NCBI GenBank assembly: GCA_030627475.1
Contig: DAOURZ010000104.1
Span: 1-5,785, forward strand
Length of the DNA: 5,785 nt
Reading direction: 5' to 3'
Origin: Deltaproteobacteria bacterium
Lineage (GTDB): Bacteria; Desulfobacterota; Desulfobacteria; Desulfobacterales; ETH-SRB1
Numbering within the stretch: the first letter of the stretch is position 1; each line of letters begins with the position of its first letter. The position numbers and the translations under genes were made by a program. The notes beneath the pieces were generated by a model. It made no database searches. It saw only the letters and a list, made by a program, of their open reading frames with translations, and was not told the origin of the DNA. Positions 1-4,184 of the stretch are shown here, one piece after another.

Positions 1-850
1 AATAACCTTGGTCACCCCACCTATTTCCGTACATCCCACCCCACTGAATCCCAAGATTGCGGGCAGTACCCTTGCTCGTTTCAACAATATTTGCCTCTAT
101 CCTTATCTGAAGGCTGGGTTTATCAAGTTTTTGTACCAGGTTAACTATTTTGGCAATATCATTACTTGCAGCCTGGACAATTAAGGAATTTGTATGTTCA
201 TCCACTGTTACAGATCCGTTTTCCTTACCGGAGCTGTCTTTGGTCAGAAATTTTTTTAGATTTTCACACAGTTTATTTGCATCAGCATAATCAATATTAA
301 TTATTCTGTTCTCTATATGCTGGGCTTTCTGCTTATCTTTTATTTCACGTATTTTCAGGTCATGTTCCATATCTTCCAGAGTCATAACCCTTAAAATTTC
401 TCCCTCCCAGGTATATACAAGCCCCTTTGTATGGAGAATCCCGAGAAATGCCTGATTCCAGGGAACTTTAACAATATTTGGTGTAACATCGCCAGTTACG
501 GTGGAGTTTATCAGAATATTCTGACTGGCAGCACGAGCAAGTGCCTTGAGAACAACGGCAATATCAGTTTTATGCATTTTCAGGCTCGTTTTCCTTGTTG
601 GAAGACGTTTTTCGACTTTAATTGATTCTTCCCCTGAAGCTGCCTTCTTTTTTATCCTTTCAGAAGGTTCAATAATTCGCGGCCTGGCTGTCGGCGAATG
701 GCCCTTTGACTTTTCAGCCATTACTTTCCATTTTTCAAAAAAGACATCTTTTTTTGCGATCTTTTTTGCGGCGCATCCACAAACCAGAAAAGTCATCAAA
801 ACGACAAAAATCAGACAAACGATCTTCTTTTCAGAATGAGTCCCAGTCAT
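1..850 (-). CDS. pilQ: Type IV pilus secretin PilQ/MshL-like, lipoprotein, N-terminal 283 residues (3' end beyond window)
   Basis: Outer-membrane secretin through which a type IV pilus fibre would pass. The frame is open from the ATG at 850 to the left window edge, and an in-frame TAA lies two codons upstream of that ATG. AGGA at 860-863 is a plausible ribosome binding site. Visible parts: Lys8-Lys9, a hydrophobic stretch at about 10-23, and a lipobox-like V-C-G-C ending at Cys26, predicting a lipoprotein. A charged linker runs to about 87. An STN/N0-type domain spans about 88-158 (K-T-S-L-K-M start, VLKALARAASQNILI). A secretin N1 domain spans about 180-247 (IINIDYADANKL, then VTVDEHTNSLIVQA). 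The start of the secretin core is at 248 onward (IRIEANIVET, then NLGIQWGG). There is no space for the AMIN domains usual in PilQ. The preceding pilM-N, O and P genes support a pilus role. Family assignment is firm; whether it is PilQ or MshL/BfpB-type is open. Confidence 0.9.
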   Translation of the reverse strand, partial: MTGTHSEKKIVCLIFVVLMTFLVCGCAAKKIAKKDVFFEKWKVMAEKSKGHSPTARPRIIEPSERIKKKAASGEESIKVEKRLPTRKTSLKMHKTDIAVVLKALARAASQNILINSTVTGDVTPNIVKVPWNQAFLGILHTKGLVYTWEGEILRVMTLEDMEHDLKIREIKDKQKAQHIENRIINIDYADANKLCENLKKFLTKDSSGKENGSVTVDEHTNSLIVQAASNDIAKIVNLVQKLDKPSLQIRIEANIVETSKGTARNLGIQWGGMYGNRWGDQGY

Positions 851-859
851 AATTTATTT

Positions 860-863
860 TCCT
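860..863 (-). promoter_or_regulatory. Ribosome binding site of the secretin gene
   Basis: AGGA lies nine bases before the ATG at 850, within an A-rich leader. The short Shine-Dalgarno core and slightly long spacing suggest moderate strength. It supports the chosen start because an in-frame TAA lies between it and the ATG. Confidence 0.55.
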
Positions 864-910
864 AATAGAATTAAAGCGTATCTTTCAAAAAAAGTTAAAA
901 GAATCTAAGA

Positions 911-936
911 AACGTGGACGAAATAACTTCCACGTT
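911..936. repeat. Perfect 8-bp inverted repeat (hairpin) in the pilP-secretin gap, containing a 16-bp sequence repeated at pgi
   Basis: AACGTGGA at 911-918 and TCCACGTT at 929-936 are perfect reverse complements separated by ten bases, so the transcript could form a hairpin about 60 bases upstream of the secretin start codon. The sequence 911-926 (AACGTGGACGAAATAA) recurs exactly at 4187-4202. The outer part of the other arm, AGGAACGTGGA on the minus strand (939-929), also occurs at the pgi copy on the plus strand (4184-4194). No U-run follows the stem immediately, so it is not a classic terminator. Possible roles are a dispersed palindromic repeat, an mRNA processing or stability element, or an attenuator. 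The structure is directly seen; the function is unknown. Confidence 0.7.
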
Positions 937-1009
937 CCTAACACTTTTTTAACTTGTACGAAAAAAAATGCCGATATTGGCTACAACTCCCTGATCCCCT
1001 ACCCCACTC

Positions 1010-1513
1010 CTATTCTCTTTCATTAAAAAATTGAACTGTTATTGCTTTTCCTTTGGGCTTAATAACAACTCTATCCGGATAAATATTCTGAACAATATAT
1101 TCACCGGATTCCAGACTTTCGCCGACCAGGCTTTCGCCGATTTGATAATCCAAACCGTTAATAACAGCCAGTCTCTTTTTGCCCAGCTCAATGTAGCCCG
1201 TATAGCTAAATTTGATTTTTTCAGCCTGTATTACCGGACCTTCGGAACCGGACTTCCAGAAGACTTTTCCTTCAAAAAAAGGATCTTTTGTCCATTCTGT
1301 TTTGGCTTGTGCTATAATATATGCTTCTGCTTCAGTTAAATCCCATTCTTTTAGTTCCGCTTTTATATCATCTGCCAATTTGCTTAATACCATCATTTTT
1401 TTCCCTGTTTCAATACGTATATTTTGGGCTGGCGATGCTATAAAAAAATAGTATATCCCGAAAATAATAGCTGATCCTGCTATAACAACCATGACTTTTT
1501 CTTGTTTTGACAT
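1010..1513 (-). CDS. pilP: PilP-like pilus alignment protein with transmembrane anchor (167 aa)
   Basis: Likely the inner-membrane partner that links the PilN-PilO pair to the secretin. Residues 1-7 are polar, followed by one hydrophobic segment at about 8-25, then a periplasmic region of about 140 residues. A helical linker (about 35-75) leads to K-D-P-F-F at 76-80, which resembles the R-D-P-F motif in many PilP proteins. A beta-rich C-terminal domain (about 98-163: FSYTGYIELGKKRLAVING, then YIVQNIYPDRVVIKP) has the style of the PilP/GspC HR fold and also resembles GspB-type domains. Unlike canonical PilP there is no lipobox cysteine, so the anchor should be a true membrane helix, as in GspC. 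The start is supported by AGGGGA five bases upstream, overlapping the pilO stop. Position between pilO and a secretin gene is the strongest evidence; sequence similarity alone is modest. MshK-like is an alternative. Confidence 0.75.
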   Translation of the reverse strand: MSKQEKVMVVIAGSAIIFGIYYFFIASPAQNIRIETGKKMMVLSKLADDIKAELKEWDLTEAEAYIIAQAKTEWTKDPFFEGKVFWKSGSEGPVIQAEKIKFSYTGYIELGKKRLAVINGLDYQIGESLVGESLESGEYIVQNIYPDRVVIKPKGKAITVQFFNERE

Positions 1514-1518
1514 AATGT

Positions 1519-1524
1519 TCCCCT
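1519..1524 (-). promoter_or_regulatory. Ribosome binding site of pilP overlapping the pilO stop codon
   Basis: AGGGGA, with five bases to the ATG at 1513, uses the last two bases of the pilO TAG stop. This arrangement is typical of translational coupling and fixes the pilP start. Confidence 0.7.
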
Positions 1525-2059
1525 AATTCATGGCAAGCCATATTTTCAGATTGAATTTTTTGGTTCTATCTGCTCGTTCAATACGAATCCGCTCTATTTT
1601 TTCTAAATAAGCAAGATTCACGAGTTCTGTCAAAAATTTACGAAAATCAAAAAATTTTCCTTGTATAACAACATCGACTAACAAAAATTCGGAGTCACTG
1701 CCAAAAGACATGATATCAGGGGCAACAGATAAAGCCGTTAAATTATATTTTTGGGCTATTGCTTTAAATATTGATGGAAGTTTTTCTATTTTATCTATAG
1801 AAAACTTTGTTCCAACAGAACTTGACAAAATGTCCGACTGCTGTAACTGAATTCTTTTTTGCAATTGAGCATAAACAGGAAATAGCACATTCTGTTCTTC
1901 TATGCCGGATCGGATTTTACTGATCTCCATGTCCATGCTGGACAAAGATCGCTGAGAAGGATATATCCACAAAGTAATAAAGGCAAGAATACTTAGACTG
2001 CCTATCAAGAAATATCCCAAACTCCCTGTCGGTATTTTAAACGATTTTATTTGCATCAT
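1523..2059 (-). CDS. pilO: PilO-like type IV pilus inner-membrane protein (178 aa)
   Basis: Predicted bitopic inner-membrane protein that pairs with the PilN part of the upstream fusion in the periplasm. Visible plan: a short basic N-terminus (MMQIKSFKIP), one transmembrane helix at about 14-33 (rich in Leu, Ile, Phe), a coiled-coil stretch at about 36-80 (SSMDMEISKIRSGIEEQ, then LQKRIQLQQ), and a C-terminal alpha/beta ferredoxin-like region at about 90-178 (PSIFKAIAQKYNLTALSV, VVIQGKFFDFRKFLTEL, LEKIERIRIE). The phrase G-K-F-F-D-F-R-K-F is of the kind seen in PilO (G-x-Y-h-x-h-x-x-F). Length is usual for the family. It starts 17 bases after the fusion gene, with two adjacent ATG codons and no clear Shine-Dalgarno, so re-initiation by coupled ribosomes is likely. 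GspM and MshJ are related alternatives. The order M-N-O-P-Q makes the call safe. Confidence 0.85.
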   Translation of the reverse strand: MMQIKSFKIPTGSLGYFLIGSLSILAFITLWIYPSQRSLSSMDMEISKIRSGIEEQNVLFPVYAQLQKRIQLQQSDILSSSVGTKFSIDKIEKLPSIFKAIAQKYNLTALSVAPDIMSFGSDSEFLLVDVVIQGKFFDFRKFLTELVNLAYLEKIERIRIERADRTKKFNLKIWLAMN

Positions 2060-2076
2060 TTTCAGAACTTTTACAG

Positions 2077-3972
2077 TTAAACCAACTTTAATTTTAAAAT
2101 AAAGTGTAAAACATCATCTTCTACCGAATATGATTCAGGTTTTTTCTTTTGAACCTCAGGAGTAATAAAAATCGGTAACCTTTCTAATCGCTTAATATAT
2201 TTTACCAGGGATGCTTCACGTATCATGGGATCTCCTGAAACTATACCATTGACAAGCAAATGCTTTTCCTGTGTTTTGGTACTCTTTTTAACATGACTGC
2301 CAAAATCGGCTGTTATACTGAGCAGGCGAATATTCATCGGAGTCAGATTTGAGAGTTCGCTAATAATCACTATCGGAAAAAGTTTTTGGCTGCTTGTTTT
2401 CAGATTTTGCTGATTGTTTTTGGCTGTAGTGGCCATCTGAAGGAGCAACTTCTGATTAACAAGCGGAGAGTATTGCTCTATTTGTTGTTTTAGCCGGGTA
2501 ATAACCGCTTTTTTTTGATCAACAGAATTTCCAACCCACCAGGAAACCCCAAGGCATACAGCCATAATTATCAGAAATGTTGAAAAAATGCCACGGTTGA
2601 TTCGAGTAATCTTTGTCTCTTTTTCTTCATCCTGCTGTGTAAAAATAAGATTTGGAGTATAATTGTTGTCAGACAGGGATAGTCCTACTGCTACACCAAA
2701 AGTAGATCGTTTTGATACTGATGTTGGAGGTATTACAGTGCCTAAAAATGGAACTTTGCCTGAATCAAGGACATCAATAACATTTGTTTTAAATCCAAGA
2801 TGTTCTTCAATATGGTCAATCATGGGAGTATAGAAAGGTATGCCGCTTGAGATGCAGATATTCTTCACCGTACTCCCCTCAAAAATTGAGGTATAATGCT
2901 CAAACGTATTTTCGACCTGTCTGATCAGCCTGTTTACAGAAGGAAGAATCATATTGAATATTTCTTCTTCTTTCAGGTGAAATCCTGTCTCTTTTTCAGT
3001 TCGGAAAGAAGTGCCGGCACCAAGACTGACGAGCAGTTCCTGACTTAGTTCCATGTCGTAAAATTTTGCTTCGGAAATATCGGCAGTAGATGACTTAATC
3101 TCTTTATCCATTTCCAAAGAAATCTTTTTTTTACGATCAATAATTCCTTCTGCGATGGATTCGATCATGCTGTTTATGCCGGCCTTGATACTGCGCGCCA
3201 GAACAAGACTGCCCTTAGAAAAAATATCAATATGCGAACGATCATAGCCGATATAAAGACTTGCCGTTGTTTGATCAATAGTTTGCAGCCAGCCTGTTCT
3301 AAACAGGTTTTGAATTGCAAAGGGAGCGATAGTTATGCCGGATAGAGCAAAGCCGGTTTTGGAAAAAAGTGTTTTTATCTTTTCCACTTCCTTTTTCGGA
3401 GCAATATAAGCCGTTACCGCTATCTTGTTAACACCTTTAACAACGACTTCGCCTTGAACATCAAAATCAAATATATTTTCTTCTTCATTAAAGGAAAATT
3501 CTTTTTTAACTGTCCAGTAAACGGCGTTGGCAATCTCTTTTTTACCTACTTTGGGTATCTGTACATACCGCACCTCGACATTGGAGGACGACATAACTGT
3601 CCAGATTTTAATACCCTTTGAATGATTACAAAAAGCAGCCAGGGAGGATCGCAAAAAAGCAACAAACTGATGAGAATCTTTAGAGATATGAGGTGGGAAC
3701 GGTACACATTTCTGGTCAAGCAATTGCCATTTCCGACCGGAAGATTGTCGGATAACCTTGATCAATCGCAACTCAACACTGCTGATATCAACACCTATTG
3801 TAACAGGATTTTTTGAAGGAAGGATCCTGTTCAACCTGGTCCACACGGATCCTCGCCTTTCAGTTGGCGACGAGGTTATAGAAACGCCGGAAAAATCACC
3901 TGATTTCGCATCATCGCTACGAATCATACTGAGTAATTTTTCGGTAGATGATATCTCGTTATTTGATGGCAA
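2077..3972 (-). CDS. pilM: PilM-PilN fusion protein (GspL/MshI-like), 631 aa
   Basis: A single frame joins two proteins that are usually separate. Residues about 1-52 are a hydrophilic, probably disordered extension. Residues about 55-433 form a PilM-type actin-like domain: phosphate-1-like V-T-I-G-V-D-I-S-S at 57-65, a phosphate-2-like strand pair at 238-260 (YIGYDRSHIDIFSKG), and an adenosine-like motif at 373-392 (ISSGIPFYTPMIDHIEEHLG), closing with FGVAVGLSL at 425-433. Then T-P-N-L-I at 439-443 occupies the place of PilN's N-L-L-P peptide. It is followed by one transmembrane helix (about 462-480), a coiled coil (about 484-530) and a periplasmic ferredoxin-like domain (about 532-631; NLTPMNIRLLSITADFG, then YIKRLERLP). 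The predicted role is the cytoplasm-to-periplasm part of the pilus alignment complex. The start is TTG with GGAGG ideally placed and an in-frame TAG six codons upstream; the next ATG is residue 16. It is the first gene after a good promoter. Confidence 0.88.
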   Translation of the reverse strand: MPSNNEISSTEKLLSMIRSDDAKSGDFSGVSITSSPTERRGSVWTRLNRILPSKNPVTIGVDISSVELRLIKVIRQSSGRKWQLLDQKCVPFPPHISKDSHQFVAFLRSSLAAFCNHSKGIKIWTVMSSSNVEVRYVQIPKVGKKEIANAVYWTVKKEFSFNEEENIFDFDVQGEVVVKGVNKIAVTAYIAPKKEVEKIKTLFSKTGFALSGITIAPFAIQNLFRTGWLQTIDQTTASLYIGYDRSHIDIFSKGSLVLARSIKAGINSMIESIAEGIIDRKKKISLEMDKEIKSSTADISEAKFYDMELSQELLVSLGAGTSFRTEKETGFHLKEEEIFNMILPSVNRLIRQVENTFEHYTSIFEGSTVKNICISSGIPFYTPMIDHIEEHLGFKTNVIDVLDSGKVPFLGTVIPPTSVSKRSTFGVAVGLSLSDNNYTPNLIFTQQDEEKETKITRINRGIFSTFLIIMAVCLGVSWWVGNSVDQKKAVITRLKQQIEQYSPLVNQKLLLQMATTAKNNQQNLKTSSQKLFPIVIISELSNLTPMNIRLLSITADFGSHVKKSTKTQEKHLLVNGIVSGDPMIREASLVKYIKRLERLPIFITPEVQKKKPESYSVEDDVLHFILKLKLV

Positions 3973-3977
3973 TATGG

Positions 3978-3983
3978 CCCTCC
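3978..3983 (-). promoter_or_regulatory. Strong ribosome binding site that fixes the TTG start of pilM-N
   Basis: GGAGGG on the minus strand lies five bases before TTG at 3972-3970. An in-frame TAG at 3990-3988 excludes any earlier start, and no ATG lies between. A near-consensus Shine-Dalgarno paired with a weak TTG codon explains why the start is not an ATG. Confidence 0.8.
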
Positions 3984-3992
3984 GACTCTATT

Positions 3993-4026
3993 ACCTGAAT
4001 TAAGCATTTTTTGATTCAACTCAGGT
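3993..4026 (-). promoter_or_regulatory. Leader hairpin upstream of the pilM-N ribosome binding site
   Basis: The leader RNA can fold with ACCTGAGTTGA (4026-4016) pairing to TTAATTCAGGT (4003-3993): nine Watson-Crick pairs and two G-U pairs around a 12-base A-rich loop. It ends about nine bases before the Shine-Dalgarno. There is no U-run after it, so it looks like a translational or stability element and not a terminator. The fold is seen in the sequence; a regulatory role is inference. Confidence 0.5.
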
Positions 4027-4051
4027 AGTATGCAGTAAGGTTTTAACGCTA

Positions 4052-4067
4052 TTGAAATATTTTTCAA
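4052..4067. promoter_or_regulatory. Perfect short palindrome at the predicted transcription start of the pil operon
   Basis: TTGAAA-AATA-TTTCAA on the minus strand has perfect 6-bp arms. It lies just downstream of the predicted -10 element, where a repressor could block transcription. In such AT-rich DNA short palindromes also arise by chance, so operator status is only a suggestion. Confidence 0.3.
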
Positions 4068-4072
4068 AAAAA

Positions 4073-4100
4073 ATTACAATAAAATAAATGAACTTGTCAA
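4073..4100 (-). promoter_or_regulatory. Predicted sigma70-type promoter for the pilM-N/O/P/secretin operon
   Basis: A perfect -35 TTGACA (4100-4095) and a near-consensus -10 TGTAAT (4078-4073) are separated by 16 bases. Directly upstream is a very AT-rich stretch with the palindrome TTATTTAAATAA (4105-4116) that could act as an UP element. Transcription would start near 4066, giving a leader of about 95 bases before the TTG start at 3972. It is the only well-formed promoter I see between pgi and pilM-N, which supports an operon separate from pgi. Confidence 0.7.
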
Positions 4101-4141
4101 CACATTATTTAAATAAATAATAAGTTGGCTCTAGGGCTGAT

Positions 4142-4184
4142 TGAATTTACAGTTTTCAGTGGCTTAATTAACCCTGTAAATTCA
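4142..4184. repeat. Perfect 11-bp inverted repeat overlapping the pgi stop codon
   Basis: TGAATTTACAG at 4142-4152 and CTGTAAATTCA at 4174-4184 are exact reverse complements with a 21-base spacer that includes the palindrome TTAATTAA (4164-4171). On the pgi transcript the first arm begins with the pgi stop codon itself. No U-tract follows, so it is not a standard intrinsic terminator. It could be a stem that protects the pgi 3' end, a weak terminator, a protein binding site, or the edge of a palindromic element. It abuts the 16-bp repeat at 4187-4202. Confidence 0.6.

Noticed and set aside
431..839. Plus-strand reading frames of 64 and 97 codons
   Set aside because: They lie antisense to the secretin frame, which has clear domain structure, and have no recognisable protein features.
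866..892. Internal promoter for the secretin (TTGAAA, 15-base spacer, TATTAG)
   Set aside because: Spacer is too short and the -10 weak; such matches are common in AT-rich DNA.
961..982. Rho-independent terminator after pilP (short GCC/GGC stem followed by a T-run)
   Set aside because: Only three base pairs can form, far too weak for a terminator despite the eight-base T-run.
1031..1451. Plus-strand frames antisense to pilP
   Set aside because: No plausible protein and full overlap with a gene supported by context, ribosome binding site and domain plan.
3622..4003. Plus-strand frames antisense to the start of pilM-N
   Set aside because: Shadows of the conserved actin-like domain on the other strand.
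3973..4181. Sigma54 promoter, as used by some pilus genes
   Set aside because: No TGGCAC-N5-TTGC-like sequence seen on the minus strand; the sigma70-type match is far better.
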